A DNA stretch of 64,000 nucleotides from contig CP136064.1 of assembly GCA_032622095.1 (NCBI GenBank), forward strand, positions 171,252,310 to 171,316,309, written 5' to 3'. Each line of letters begins with the position of its first letter. The first letter of the stretch is position 1. Below, piece by piece: positions 23,609 through 36,306 of this stretch. The translations under genes were made by a program, and so were the position numbers. The notes beneath the pieces are model-generated. The model was not told the DNA's origin, made no database searches, and saw only the letters and a list, made by a program, of their open reading frames with translations. This DNA comes from Siphonodentalium dalli (taxonomy: Eukaryota > Mollusca > Scaphopoda > Gadilida > Siphonodentaliidae).

Positions 23609-23837
23609 TTCATCCAATCATTTAATCCAAATTGAAACTATAAAATCTGAAACTGATGTAGCCATTCCAAACATTACCATTAAGAGTGAACCTGTTGATG
23701 ATTATAATGAGAACATGAACACAGTAATACAGGCTGATTCTATTGGTGGTGCAGTTACTAACGAGCCATCATCAAGTTGTGAATGGAGAGTTGAGACTGC
23801 TGATATTTCCTCACCAGATGGCATCACTCAGCCTCAG
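23609..23837 (+). CDS. Second visible exon of the BTB locus (linker with sumoylation-type sites)
   Basis: Acceptor CTTTTGATTTCAG and donor CCTCAG|GTAAGC enclose 229 nt. Joined to the BTB exon (two leftover bases GG plus T) it reads on without a stop: GSSNHLIQIETIKSE and so on for 77 codons, ending exactly on a codon, phase 0. It contains two psi-K-x-E motifs, TIKSETD and TIKSEPVDD, the second a typical acidic-extended sumoylation site often seen between the BTB and DNA-binding parts of such regulators. It lies between two inverted 2.1-kb transposon copies. Because 229 is not a multiple of three, skipping it would break the frame into any of the downstream exons. Confidence 0.85.
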
Positions 23838-26266
23838 GTAAGCAGACTATGTATATTGCGTCCTATTCGATATACCTGGCAGGGTTCCTACTCTAGAATC
23901 CTGGAAAAATTTGGAATATTATAATATCACTCCAGACCTGGAAAAGTTATAGAAAAATGCACAACAATAACAATATTTTTACCAGAAGTGTTTTTTCTGA
24001 GCGCCGGGTCGCCTATTATAACTTCTTCTGGTCATTGATATTTGATATAAGACTAATTTAACTATTTCTGAGGCCAAGTTGTGAGAAGAAATTAGCTATT
24101 CGATATTCATCTGACATTAGTTATGAAAGTCCCACCTTGCTATGTCTGGATATTTCAGTGAATTTTATTGCCTTGAGGTCATGGAAAATTCTCGAAAATC
24201 CTGGAAAAGTTATGGAATTACATCTTGGATAGGTTTATGAACCCTTTCAGAGGTCTCCCAAGAGAGCGAAGTCAGCGAAGAAGTCTCATTGGACCTTAAA
24301 AAAAGTTGTTAAGTTGTGTAAGATGAAAAACCTTGTCCTGTAATTTTGCATTGGAAATACAGGCTGTAAAAATCCTAAGTGATTTAACTTTCCTATTTTC
24401 GATCCACGGCGAGAGATAATCACCAGTGATGATGCGAGAGTTAATTAGACACCTTCTTTGTGTTTTTATTAGGGCATTGAAAGGGGAATTAATGATTATC
24501 TATTTAGTGTGGACGACTAACAGTCTCATGTCCTGAAATACAAGACATTGAGGCCATATGTATACCATAAATCCAGCCCTTGAAATTGGACATGGCAATA
24601 AGCAATGCCGTGAGAAAAGCCGTGGCAACATATGTCATCTAACATGCCACAGCATTAAACTTGCATGACAAACCAGTGCAATAATGTTAACATGTTTGCG
24701 ACTAAATTGTGTTTATGTTTTTTGCAAACTCTGAATATTCTAACTTGTTATATAGTTAAATTTAGGTCAGTATTTTTCTATCTAATTGAACAAGTGAGTG
24801 ATTTATGTAGACTATACCACATGTATACATTAAAGCCACATGGCGGTTTGCGCTCCAAAATACACTTAATATTATTTGCTTTTGAATTTTTCTTAGTTTC
24901 GAAATAGGTTGACAACTATCTGAACTACCTTTCTATACAAACATTTTGAAACCCAAAAAGATGCATTGAAGTAATGAAAAATACGAAGTTCTGTGAATAC
25001 GGTGTTAAACACAAAACAGCCATTTGCATGACATGGAACAGAAAAGAGCATACCATGGTAGACTATTCATGATATGGTAGCAATAAAGAGCGTTTGTCTG
25101 ACTTCTGGCGAAACGTTGAAAGCTGCTGAAAAATGGCTGTGACTTTGGCAAGTGTTTATCAGAGCATATGAAGCCTGTATATCAATAGTTCATTTATTTA
25201 TCAACCTATCGTATTCGTCGCTCCAAATTACGTAGAAACACAATAGGAGGTTCGAATGAGCCATGTCCGTTTAATCAAGATATTTAAAGTTGAGGTCCTT
25301 GTAAACTTAATCCGTTTTCATTGTTCAAGGACCGGTAAGCCTTAAAATAATTTTTATTTGACTGTCTGACATTTTGTCAGGCACCAAACAGACATTTCAA
25401 AATGAGGCCTGACATATCTTATTTATCACCCGAAATAATGCGAAGTGAAACTAATAATGATGCATTATCCAACAATATTCCTCTTCTCAATTGTCACCTT
25501 TTTACTATAAATAATGCAAATCTGCCCATCCTGGCCACAACATCAAACATGCTTGCCAATTTCATGCTCAATTCTAAGGTTATAGAAATCTTCAGTTGTT
25601 ATGATCCCGGTGCTGTAACTAGCTAGTACCATGTAAGGGTAGGCCTATCATTACGAACATATGACTGTATGGAACGCAGTAGTATGTTATAACTCGATCG
25701 GGAGGAAAAACATTCATAAATTTTCCAATTCCAATATTGTGCAGACATCCAAGTTCTAATAATCAAACATCTGAAAAATCCAGATTTTGGAAAAACATAT
25801 AATTAAAAACTACTCCCCAATAGAATAAATTTCATTTAACAGCACACTATCAATTTATTTTGCAATATATCACATTACCAGTGATATTTTCCTTAAAAAT
25901 ATGTCAATATTTCAACCTGACATTTTGTCAGAGATTCAAAGCAGAGCCTGACAACCTATAAAAATTCAAATTTGGCATCTGACATATCTGGAGCCTTGAA
26001 GATAAGAGACAATTTGTTTTATTGAAATCTTCTGTATGTTGCTGTATTTTGGAAAAAATAATCAAGTATTAACACCTGTTCAAAATAGAATTAGATAAGT
26101 TACTGTTAATCCTCACAGAATGGGTGAATTTTGTAATGATTGATATTTTCAAAACAAGGTCAATGAATGGGATCCATAAATCTTTTCAATTGTAGAAAAA
26201 TGTTTGTGCTTTATTTCATCTTACGATGACAATTTGACATTATTTGCGTTTTAGTATGTTTTTATA
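23838..26266. other. Intron with diverged dispersed repeats
   Basis: No exon seen. About 24820-24990 (AAAGCCACATGGCGG, GCTCCAAAATACAC, CGAAATAGGTTGA) matches 40476-40640. Phrases CTGACATTTTGTCAGGCACC at 25365 and CTGACATTTTGTCAGAG at 25917 match 40700 in the complementary sense. The block at 24783-24820 also resembles 58118-58155. Confidence 0.5.
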
Positions 26267-26486
26267 CAGTCAAACGTTCGAACAGTCAAACTGATTGGGA
26301 CCAACCGATTATTTCGAGGGACCAGATTTTGTTCGGCCTTAACCTGGAATTTCAAATTATCGTGGTTTGACTTATCCGTGTTACATTTGATGACTTTATA
26401 CAAGGCTTTAGCCGGGACTGAGTCCCATGCATCAATTTTAAATGGGTTTTTGAGTTACCACTGTTCGTCGTAATGAAATTTGACTG
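26267..26486. mobile_element. Tc1/mariner (pogo-like) MITE, 220 bp
   Basis: Terminal CAGTCAAAC and its partner TTTGACTG are flanked by TA on both sides (26265-26266 and 26487-26488). The subterminal GTTCGAACAGTCAAACTG and GTGGTTTGACTTATCCG are typical of pogo/Tigger-type ends. Too short to code. Confidence 0.6.
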
Positions 26487-26579
26487 TACCGTAAAACTAT
26501 CAGATCATCTTGTGACAAAATAGCCCAGTATAGAAACGTCTCATCATGGTTTTTCACACCATAGCTTTTTATGAAAATG

Positions 26580-27305
26580 AAATTTGCGGGGGATATAGGA
26601 ATGGGTTCCGTCCATCCGTCCGTCCGTCCGTCCCGAATTTATAAGAGTCATAACAAATGTCAACGGATTTCAAGATTTTTGGTATATGAGTTCACCTGAC
26701 CATTACCTAGAATGAATTCGCAAGCCAGGTCCGGCCGGATATTTTTACCGGAGTTATTGGAATTTGTTTATTATTTTTGTCGATTTTACCAAATAGCAAA
26801 TAGACGATGTCACAGGGCTCATTTCCACTAATCTCAACGGATTTCAAAGATATTTGGTACTGGTATATGAGTTCACTTGACCTGTATCTAGAACGAGGTC
26901 GCAAACCAGGTCCGGCTGGATATTTTAAGCGGACTTTGTTTATTTTTGTGTGTGCAAATGGACGACGTCACAGGGCTCATTTCCACGAATGATTTTTGGT
27001 ATATGAGTTCACATGACCAGTATCTAGAACGAGTTCACAAACCAGGTCCGGCCAGATATTTTCAGCGGAGTTATTGGACTTTTTTTAAAATTATTTTTGA
27101 TGCAAATGGACGACGTCACATGGCTAATTTCCACAAAGTCAACAGATTTTTGGTATATGAGTTCACATGACCAGTATTTAGAACGAGTTCGCTAACCAGA
27201 TCCGGCCCTATATTTTCACACATTGTTTATTATTTTTGTCTAATTTACCAAATAGCAAATAGACGACGTCACAGGGCTCATTTCCACAAATGTCAACAGA
27301 TTTCA
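26580..27305 (+). repeat. Tandem array, about 150-bp units, with TCCG head
   Basis: A CCGTCCGTCCGTCCGTCC run at 26610 is followed by about four units with GACGTCACAGGGCTCATTTCC, TTTGGTATATGAGTTCAC and CAGGTCCGGCCGGATATTTT. The layout is the same as the other hairpin/TCCG arrays but the sequence is distinct. Confidence 0.6.
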
Positions 27306-27443
27306 ATCCCATCTCTTGTTTAGCACATACTGAGAACGCAAACATTATTGAGAATGCACTTCCCCAACAGCACAATTCGGCAGGGGATACCGCCGTCTGC
27401 GACTGCTTTTTAGATTTATAGTGACTGGGTTTCGGTGCCTTAA

Positions 27444-27626
27444 CCCTTTCATGACGGGAGCTGCGCTGGTGCAGCATTAAATATCCCATGCCAGTGCATT
27501 CTCTTATATATGTGAGTCTCCCATATGGATCCTCGCATAGGCTCCGTATGGGAGACTCTCATATATAAGAGAATGCATTGGCATAGGGTTTTCGCTAAAA
27601 ATCAAGAAGCTCCAGTCATGGAAGGG
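27444..27626. mobile_element. piggyBac-like palindromic MITE (183 bp)
   Basis: TTAA at 27440-27443 and 27627-27630 flanks the ends CCCTTTCATGAC and CATGGAAGGG. The centre is a long palindrome around GCATTCTCTTATATATG and CATATATAAGAGAATGC. One of at least three intact members in the window. Confidence 0.7.
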
Positions 27627-27630
27627 TTAA

Positions 27631-29185
27631 GGTTCAAATCTAAATCTTTTTGATATGATGCTCTTTGATTGGCAAATCAGTCCTAGTGAATATGTTAGGA
27701 AAACCTATTACTGTTAGTTGTGCAAACTAAAAAGAGTAAGATAGTGGAATAAAAGAGCTAGATTGAACAGACTAGTCACATGTGACAGGTAGAATATTTT
27801 TATACCTGTTCCTATAAGGAATCATCCTTTCGCCGAGAGATCTTGACATATCAACAGTTTTTAGGGGAGTAAATAAATCATGGTGAACTAACAGCACAGA
27901 TGGCTTGTTCTGAAAAATATTTAATTAACCCTTTCTATTCTAAATACTCATTGACAAGAAGTCCCCTGGGAAATGTTCAGATACAGTAATAAGTCCAACA
28001 AAAACGTTCAGAATTTCTTGGTTTCTGGATGATAAATTCAGTAAATATTGTCGACTGAATGGCTTGAATTTTGGTATGCAGGTTTTTTAAACCATTTTCG
28101 GATGACAACTTATGGAATCTTTCGGAAATGCAATTTGAAACAAGCCAACAGATGTATCATGCCACTGTGGCATGCTCTTGTTTGCCTTTATTCTCCGCGC
28201 ATGTTTAATATGTGACTGCTGTTAATAACAAAAGGTATGAATTCCCACTATACTATTTATTTTGGATATGTTCAGTATTATTGCGTAATATGCTATTTTG
28301 TTGCTTGTGCAGAGATTACTTTACTGCTAAAGTATTGTTTGGCATTATATGGTGTGCGACTATTTGACATCATACATTTACTTGGATGTATGCTGCACTT
28401 TGATGGTACACAAAAATTAAGTTGTAGTTCGCGGCACTTTGATTTCAAAGTGTTCTGTTTAATATATTGTGCTCTGTTGACACGCTTTCGAAAGTCAGCA
28501 TTCTGTTTAAACCTAGATCTTCCTTTCCAGTAGGAATTTTGGGGATAAATTCAGAATGACTTGCACATATAGTGGAAACCCTGAAGGTACATTATTTAGT
28601 TACAGTACCCACTCAGTCAATTTAATTTATTTTAAACATATTTTATTGCCATATATACATGTATATATACATACAACAATTGGGATTGGGACACAAGTAC
28701 CGACACTTAGATTTGTCCCGTTCCCAGTCAATTTAATGATAATGTGTATCTGGAGTCAGAAACTGCCAAACCTTCCATATCTTTCTAGTTATAGTTTCTT
28801 CATAATCAGCAGCATGTAAGGATATAATATCTACTATACTACGGTGGAACTCATATTATACATATACGTTATACATATTATACATACTTTCTAGATGTGA
28901 ATCACACCTGGTAGAGTTGGCACAGAATGATCATTTGCATACCTCTCAACAGTAACTATGATAAGCTGTAAATTTTTATAACGATGTTTACTTCAATATC
29001 TTTTAGCATAACGCAACACAGTTTTGATGTTTGTATCATTGAAGAGAATTAATTTTCCAAGATCTGAGTAAAATGTTCACTAACAAGTGTTTGCTGGCAA
29101 ATATAATTATCTTCATTTATTCGTCTCTGTTAGTTATTTATTGGGCAATACACAAATGATGTAGGCAGTAAAGACATAAGTAATC
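27631..29185. other. Intron, no gene recognised
   Basis: Contains open frames of 87-98 residues at 28237 and 28556 with no recognisable motif, and a diverged MITE-like phrase (TTAACCCTTTCTATTC at 27926) shared with 44045. Confidence 0.4.
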
Positions 29186-29189
29186 CCCT

Positions 29190-29318
29190 AAGGCTAAATA
29201 ATCGATTGAGAACTTTCCGATGAATGGTAACAAGCCATATTTCCGACTAAATCCTGAAAATTTACCCATAATTCTGCTGTTGTTAAGAAGTCGATTATTT
29301 AGGGCAATACTGTATTAT
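29190..29318. mobile_element. Half of a mariner-like foldback MITE
   Basis: Contains CTTTCCGATGAATGG, CAAGCCATATTTCCGACTAA and AATTCTGCTGTTGTTAAG to GGGCAATACTGTA, one arm of the foldback seen complete at 37795-38004. Confidence 0.6.
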
Positions 29319-30066
29319 GTACTTATTTCAGTGAATCAAACTGATTAGTGACTACCCAGGCAATTAATTACCAAGTGCAACCATGTAACATTCTACTACT
29401 ATTACCAAAACTTCCAGCCACACTGATCGAACAATTTCAGAAAACACAACATCTGAACTACTCACAATTGTAAAAAAAAAACACTCCTCAGTTTGGGACG
29501 ACAATGTGAGTCGATACATATAATTTATGCATAAGAATGAAGTTGCGTGCTGTATAAACTTTATGAAAATAACTACTTTATTTTGTATTCACCCCAGCAG
29601 AGTGTTCCACATAAATATTCAATTTAATCTTCGGAAAAGGTAGGGGAATGTGGGCTAGAGAAAAGGCACCCACTAGATCATGCCATGAATCGCTACTCTG
29701 GCTATACCAGTAGAGATTATATCCCAGCAGTTCAAAACCTTGGAATTAGGCCAAAAAAAAAAAAGGTTTTGGTTCTCAGGCACCGCCGCATTGAATAAAA
29801 AGGGCCGCATTAGGCCTTTTTATTGCAATGCCTGATGTTATGACAAAAAAACTTTCTTTTTTTTCGGGGGATACAGATATGTGTTGAATAATAGTGTGCA
29901 TTGAGCTCTAACATGTAATGTGTTAAAAAGTGACTTGCAGGCTTACAACATGAAGTAGATGACTACAATTAAGAAAATGATAAGCTGACCCTCATGCTCT
30001 TCTTACAATTAGTCATTGTGAACTAACTTACACTAATTGTAACAAAAGAACATAATAGTCAATGAT

Positions 30067-30207
30067 GTGCGAAAATATTTCTTTTCCCAGAGAGTGATTA
30101 CAAACTGGAATAGTTTATCAGATTACATTGTTTCCACTGAATCGGTTCAACAATTCAAGGAGTTATTCGATAACAACTGTTATAACGAGCGATATATGTA
30201 TGACTAA
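30067..30207 (+). pseudogene. Non-LTR reverse transcriptase C-terminal remnant (right copy)
   Basis: Same 46 codons as at 17934-18074, here on the + strand: VRKYFFSQRVITNWNSL to a stop at 30205. In-frame stops occur just upstream, so it is inactive. Confidence 0.7.
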
Positions 30208-30511
30208 ACGTCATGGATAATTTTAAAACAATTAATTCATTTACGTTATTCTATACATGTATGTTATTATGTGAAAGGGGTAAAAGTCATGGCGACTTAC
30301 TCCCCAAACATTGATGATGATGATGTAACTTTATACAATTGAAAGGCACAGAACTAAATTCAGGATCACATATTAGAATGGAGCGGTATAAGTTTTTAGA
30401 CAACAATAACAGTAGTTAATGTCAGGTGCATTATATAATGTTAGGTAATCACAGTCATACACTGGTAGTACAATGTCATTTTTATATAAGATTAAATGAG
30501 TTTATATGCAT

Positions 30512-31685
30512 TAGTGCTGGGCGATATACCCGGTTTTAATTTTGATATCGTCAATAATATCGTCTGAAATAAAAATATCGTAATACCGTCCCAAGTTGTA
30601 ATATTCTCCATGTAGGTTGAAACCCATCATATGGTCCCAACAAACAGCGAAGTTAGAGTAAGTATAATAGTCCCAAACTTCCCGGAAATACGCAGTCGAA
30701 AACGTTTTAAAACATCGGAGCACGTGCTTGTCAAGTTGGATATGCTTCGTCGGACACATCAAAGAGATAATATTAGCATCAGTTGGCTACACTGTGAGAT
30801 TGGTATGTCGCGCGCATGCGACTGGCACAATGACCTCCTTTCAAGTTGGTGCAGCTTGCTCTATCAACCGTAACCGGTTGCTTGGAGACGGATTACGATG
30901 TCAGATTTTATATTGACCACACTTAGTCTAGCTGATCGTCTCAATGTGTGCAAATTGCGAGTAAAATGATTTTGTGGACATGTGCCGTACGGATCATGGC
31001 ATTGCTATCGCTTCAACAAATGTCAAATTCACAAACTAATTGAACATGATTGTCTCTATTTATTTTCCTCAGCTAAAAAAATGCCGACGCAAATTTTCAC
31101 GTTGGCTTTTGCCTCGGCACTGCCCATTGTGGCATTGTCGACGCTAATTCCCAGGGCTGCCGTATATGGACATTGAAGTCCCACGGTGCTACCAATTACC
31201 ACTGATAAATATAGTCTCACAAACAACCAATTCCTCACGAATTAATAAAATGGCAATTTGAAACCGAATGCGGTGCTTAATGTGTGCATGGTGTTGAGCG
31301 CTATGGTCAAAGGGATATAACTCTAAAAAATGTATGCGAAAACGCACGTGGGCCGTGTTATATGATTATATCCCTTTGTTTCAAAGTTATTATTTCTCCG
31401 TCGGCAAACTGTCAATTGTTGCTGACGAGTGGTCATTATATACATGTATACTGTGATGTTACTGATAATTGTTCAATACACATTTACTCGACCTCTCATG
31501 ACCCACAAATCGTAAATAAAACGTAGGGATGTATTGTGCAAACTTTATTTATGAAATATTGCATATATTGTACATTGTACTTACCAATTGTAATATACCA
31601 AAATAATATCGCGATAATATCGTGTATCGCGATGTTGTCGCCATAATATCGCGATATTTTTTGGGGCCAATATCGCCCAGCCCTA
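30512..31685. mobile_element. hAT-like element nested in right composite (1174 bp)
   Basis: Starts TAGTGCTGGGCGATAT, ends ATCGCCCAGCCCTA. The left duplication ATATGCAT is intact (30504-30511); the right one is disturbed by a short insertion (AATTTTATGCAT). It was carried along when the outer element moved. Confidence 0.75.
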
Positions 31686-31994
31686 AATTTTATGCATAAC
31701 AGTTCCCTCTACATTTCTGGTTATTACTAGACAGAGGAAGGTATCTTTGTCCATGCTTACTATGCGCAGAAAAAAATAAAAAATAAAAATAAAACCCTCC
31801 CTCCCTCATTGATTTGAAAAAAAAATTGCCCGAGAACCAAAACTCTTCTTTTTTTTGGCCTTAACTGAGAAGTATATTAATTACAGGGTCTGCATTAATT
31901 TTTTAATGTTATAATGTTGCCCGTCAGAACATCAAAAAGTTGAGCTGGTGGAATAAGATCTCTACTGGCATTACTGGCTTAGTATCACGTCTCG

Positions 31995-32065
31995 TTGACA
32001 AGGTCAGATCGCCACATCAAACTCGCTGCCTATGGTTTGATACGGCGATCTGACCTCGTCAACTT
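31995..32065. repeat. Short inverted repeat
   Basis: GTTGACAAGGTCAGATCGCC is followed by its near complement GGCGATCTGACCTCGTCAAC, giving a 20-bp stem with a loop of about 30 bases. It is unrelated to the composite ends. Confidence 0.6.
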
Positions 32066-32177
32066 GACGTATTACTACGGCCCATATCACTTCACTGTAC
32101 TGATAATGTGTATGTATCGCTAACCACGTATCATGACACAAACTGTATCTCCCATCCCTGATCACATCAAGCCTGAG

Positions 32178-33110
32178 TTTATTATACCCCCTTTTAAAAA
32201 AAAAAAGGGGGGGATATACTGTTTTGCACCCGTCCGTGCGTGCGCCGTCCGTCCGTCCGATGTCTGTTCATGTCATAACTTGAACAGTTGTGCTCGGATC
32301 TCAATGGAATTAGGTATGGATGTTACTATGAGGACATTAAATAGAGGGTTCCATCGTTTTGTTCGGATTTTCCATTCTAGAGTTATTCATCTTTGTTTAT
32401 CTGGAAATGTTGGCTTTTTGGTCTGTCGGGTGTCTGTTCATGTCGTAACTTCAACAGTTGTGCTGGGATCTCAATGAAATTTGTTATCCAGATGTTCACT
32501 ACTATGAGGGCATTCAATAGAGGGTTACATCGTTTTGTTCGGATATTTTCCATTCTAGAGTTATTCATCTTTGTTTATCTGGAAATGTTGGTTTTTTGTC
32601 TGTCGGGTGTCTGTTCATGTCGTAACTTCAACAGTTGTGCTGGTATCTCAATGAAATTTGGTATGGATGTTCACTACTATGAGTACATTTAAAAGAGTAC
32701 CATCGTTTTGTTTGGATTTACCATTCTAGAGTTTTTCATCTTTGTTTATCTGGAAATGTTGGCTTTTTTGTCTGTCTGGTGTCTGTTCATGTCGTAACTT
32801 CAACAGTTGTGCTGGGATCTCAATGAAATTTGGTATGGATGTTCACTACTATGAGGACATTCAATAGAGGGTTTCATTAATCTGTTCCGCTTTTCTATTC
32901 TAGAGTTATTCATCTTTGTTTATCTGGAAATGTTGGCTGTTTGGTGCTTCTGATGTCTGTTCAGGTCATAACTTGAACAGTAATGCTTGGATCTCAATGA
33001 AATTTTGTATGGATGTTCACCACTATGAGGACATTTAATGGCACATTCAACTGTTTTGTTTTGGTTTTTTTTTCTATAGTTATTCATCATTGTTTATATG
33101 AAAATGCTGA
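32178..33110 (+). repeat. Tandem array, about 173-bp units, poly-C/G hairpin head
   Basis: The head TATACCCCC, an A/T run and GGGGGGGATATA (32185-32218) forms a hairpin, followed by CCGTCCGTCCG. Five units contain TGTCTGTTCATGTCGTAACT, CTCAATGAAATTTGGTATGG and TTTGTTTATCTGGAAATG. Confidence 0.65.
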
Positions 33111-33213
33111 TGTTTGGGTCCATCTGTCTGAGTATAGCAGTCATAAGTTATAGATATGCCCACACTAGGCGGTATGCCACAAGGGGGTATGCACCGGACA
33201 ACAGTCCATCTCT

Positions 33214-33680
33214 TGCTGTGCCTGTCATTTGCAGAATGAGGTCCCCAGAGGGTGAATTTAGTGACGCTATCCCGCATAGCAGTTTAGCATCACTAAATTC
33301 ACCCTATGGGGACCTCATTCTGCTTTATATAATAATAGTCCTCATCTTCTCTGGAAAGTTTCTTTATTATCAAATTTCTATAGAAACTTATTTACAGATT
33401 CTATTTCTTTTTTAGTTTAGTTTCTCTATATCCCCAAATTGGCAGATGACACATTGCAAAATCGAGGTTCCCAAATTGTGACATCACATGATGATCACAA
33501 TATTCATGATTTGGGAACTTCAATCTGAGTCTATGTCTATGCCATGCAGAATGAGCTCCCCAGAGGTTGAATTTGGTGATGCTAGCCTGCTATGCAGGAT
33601 AGTGTCACTAAATTCACCCTCTGGGGACCTCATTCTGCAAACGACAGGCACACTAAACTCAGGCTTGGATCACTAAACTC
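33214..33680. mobile_element. Double-hairpin MITE, copy A
   Basis: Both ends carry a foldback of GCAGAATGAGGTCCCC and GGTGAATTTAGTGA with its complement (33230-33325 and 33540-33640), and the outer ends share CTGTCATTTGCAG and CACTAAACTCAGGCTTGG. The middle has GATGACACATTGCAAAATC. Other copies are at 42178, 44764 and 47740. Confidence 0.65.
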
Positions 33681-34025
33681 AGGCTTGGATCACATTCATA
33701 TATGAATTTGATAAAAGAGCATTAATAAGGCAAATGCAGATAATCCATAAATTGTTGAGAAATAGCATGGTGCACAGTAACGGCATGCCAATTTTGTTTG
33801 TGTATTAAATGAAATAACTTGAAAGTGTAATCATGCAATGTAATATATAGATGTCATGGCGAGATATAAGGCAGCCTAAGATAGGCATACTTGCATATAA
33901 ATGTCACTGAAATAAATTATTTGTGCGCAACTTCCTAAATCTAGTCTAGATCAGGAACATAGTGACATCACGATCTTTAGAGATGCATTCAGGGCTGCAG
34001 ACCTCCAATTACAACAACATACATA

Positions 34026-34236
34026 TGGTAATGCCCGAAGAATATGACCCTTTAACCACAGCAGAATTATGGGAATTATTTCAGGATTTAGTCGGAAATA
34101 TGGCTTGTTGCCATTCATCGGAAAGCTCTCACCAAGAGCTTTTCGATGAATGGCAGCTAGCCATATTTCCATCTAAATCTGAATATTTCCCATAATTCTG
34201 CTGTGGTTTAGGGGTCGATTATTTAGGACATTACTG
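34026..34236. mobile_element. Mariner-like foldback MITE
   Basis: Arms of about 100 bp: TAATGCCCGAAGAATATGAC, CCACAGCAGAATTATGGG and GGAAATATGGCTTGTTGCC on the left with matching complement on the right. More diverged than the copy at 37795-38004. Confidence 0.65.
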
Positions 34237-36072
34237 GATCTAATTTAACATCGTTTTCTGCTTTGGTCTGTTGAAAAAATATTGAAAACTAAATATGACA
34301 TATAAACTAGACCTCTATTTACAGAATAATATAATTTTTGTTATTGAAAAAGTAACAAAATAATTTTTGATGTTATTGATAAAACATTGAAACTCTATGG
34401 GAAAAAATGCATATAAAATTTAATATCAAACAATTTCAAAATAGCGTCTTTCGATTGGCACTTCTTGTTCCAAACATGTTATATCATACACTGGTCACTA
34501 GTATCTAAATAAAAAGTATATCAGTTTTCCTAATCATTGGCCTGGAACCCTGAGTGTATCATTAAACAGAGTTTCTGAAAGTAATGTCAGAAATGTCTTT
34601 GGGACTTAATGTATTGACCACTCCATCGCTGGAACAATCAGGAATATAAAGAAAATGCATACACAGGTGCAACTCTTCCTAAGTATTATATTGTTAACGG
34701 GTATAAAATAATAAATATGAATTGAAGACACCTGTCTGGAAAGTCTTCTATCAATTAATATTGATTTTATTTCATTTTTTTCTGGTTTTATACACACAAC
34801 ATACAACAGTTTTATGGTTATTTTTAGAAAGAAAACTTCAGCAAGCGTTGATAACTCTATCTAGTTAGCACTCTCCATTATTAAAGGCAAAATGTCATTT
34901 TGATTCAGATATTTTGCAGGCATTATAAACAACTGTATTATGCCTTTATAGACAAATAAAATAACCAATTTTCCATTTTGTCTGTTTTATTCACAGAAAA
35001 AGATATAAATTGTAGTCTTAAATCAGGTTTTATAAAAAATATGTTGTAATAGTGGTCCTTACAAGATAGACCATCTTTAAACCATGGAAATAATCTATAT
35101 TTTGATGTCTTGAAGCTGGAATCACTTGATTGGTTTATAAACTCCATGAAAGCTCCTGAATATGTCTGCTTCATCTTATGACTCAATATATATACTCGCA
35201 TTAAATTTTGCTAACAATGATTTTTTTGCGCATCATAACTCATTAATATTAACCATTTTACAATTTACAATGCGAAATACAAATGTATTTTCTCCTGAAC
35301 AAATGAGCTATGCATTACTTTGTTTGATTTGAACATAAACTAGACCAATGTTGGTGAATGGAAGTAGAATTATCTACACAAGATTTTTGACTAAAGTTTT
35401 CGAAGTGGAAATTCAAAAGATATATTTCCAAATGGTGAGTAGATTTATGATAAATTCACATTAATCCCTGAAAAATTGGAATGTTATTACCTGGATTCTG
35501 TACAACAAATATTCTGCTTCCGTGCTTTGATTTTGCCCCTTAAATAGTAGATTTATGATAAAACTATAAATTATTATTATTATTTGCCAAAATAAGTGAT
35601 CAGATGGTACATCTTTTTGCACACCCACTTTAATAGTAGTTTGCTCAATAATGAAAAACATGGCCATGGCTCCAGAATCGAGATGAGGTTTATTTAGAAA
35701 CATGTTGTGATATGCTATTTTAAAATAATTACATATCACTTTATTTTCTATAGTATTTTCCCATACAGTTTCTAAAATGCTAAATATATTTAAATAGGAT
35801 AATTGAACTGGGGCAGAAGTGAACATCGACTGTAGGAATTTCATCACATCATGTATTGTCGTGGCAATGTCACCATATAAATTTACCAATATTTTACAAT
35901 ATCTGCAGCTCAAAACTAATTTTTATGCTGATATTTTTCACTGAGATGGAATATAAGTAATAATCTTGGTATCCTAATATAATTAAAGAGTTTAAAGGTA
36001 TAAAGCCTTAAGGGCGAATCCAAACATGTCATAATTCTACCAGCAATTACATTAGGGAACCGAGATTATTCC
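34237..36072. other. Intron, unrecognised; one 150-residue minus frame
   Basis: The longest open frame is on the - strand at 35461-35913 (150 codons). It is hydrophobic and low in complexity towards its end, has no known motif, and sits in AT-rich intron; I do not call it a gene. No repeat family recognised elsewhere here. Confidence 0.4.
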
Positions 36073-36076
36073 TTAA

Positions 36077-36306
36077 CCCTTTCAGTGCCAGGGGCCGATC
36101 TCATCAGCCCTAATTTACGGTCTGTAAAATCGGCCCTAAAAAAATAAAAAATTGTCAAAAATAATAACAAATGATGAAAAATTGTTAGGCCAATGCATTC
36201 TCTTATATATGCGAGGCGACTCCTATGGTCGACTCGCATATATAAGAGAATGCATTGGCACAGGGTATATGGGTTGATACAAAAATCGGACCTCGCACTC
36301 AAAGGG
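36077..36306. mobile_element. piggyBac-like palindromic MITE (230 bp)
   Basis: TTAA at 36073-36076 and 36307-36310; ends CCCTTTCAGTGCCAGG and CTCGCACTCAAAGGG. The central palindrome has GCATTCTCTTATATATGCGA and its complement around TCCTATGGTC. Confidence 0.75.

Larger units (their letters stand above)
29749..31860. mobile_element. Composite transposon, right copy, inverted (2112 bp)
   Basis: Reverse complement of 16250-18428 with very few differences; for example the 80-residue frame at 31284-31526 is identical to the one at 16580-16822 on the other strand. TIRs begin GGCC plus an A run. Flanked by TTA at 29746-29748 and 31861-31863, a different TWA site from the left copy, so it arrived by its own transposition. 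Most of the length difference is in T/A runs and small indels. Confidence 0.82.

Noticed and set aside
28237..28819. 98- and 87-codon plus-strand frames
   Set aside because: No domain, no splice context, hydrophobic AT-driven composition.
35461..35913. 150-codon minus-strand frame
   Set aside because: No recognised domain, AT-rich low-complexity composition, and no sign of splice sites or promoter. Kept only as a note in the intron entry.
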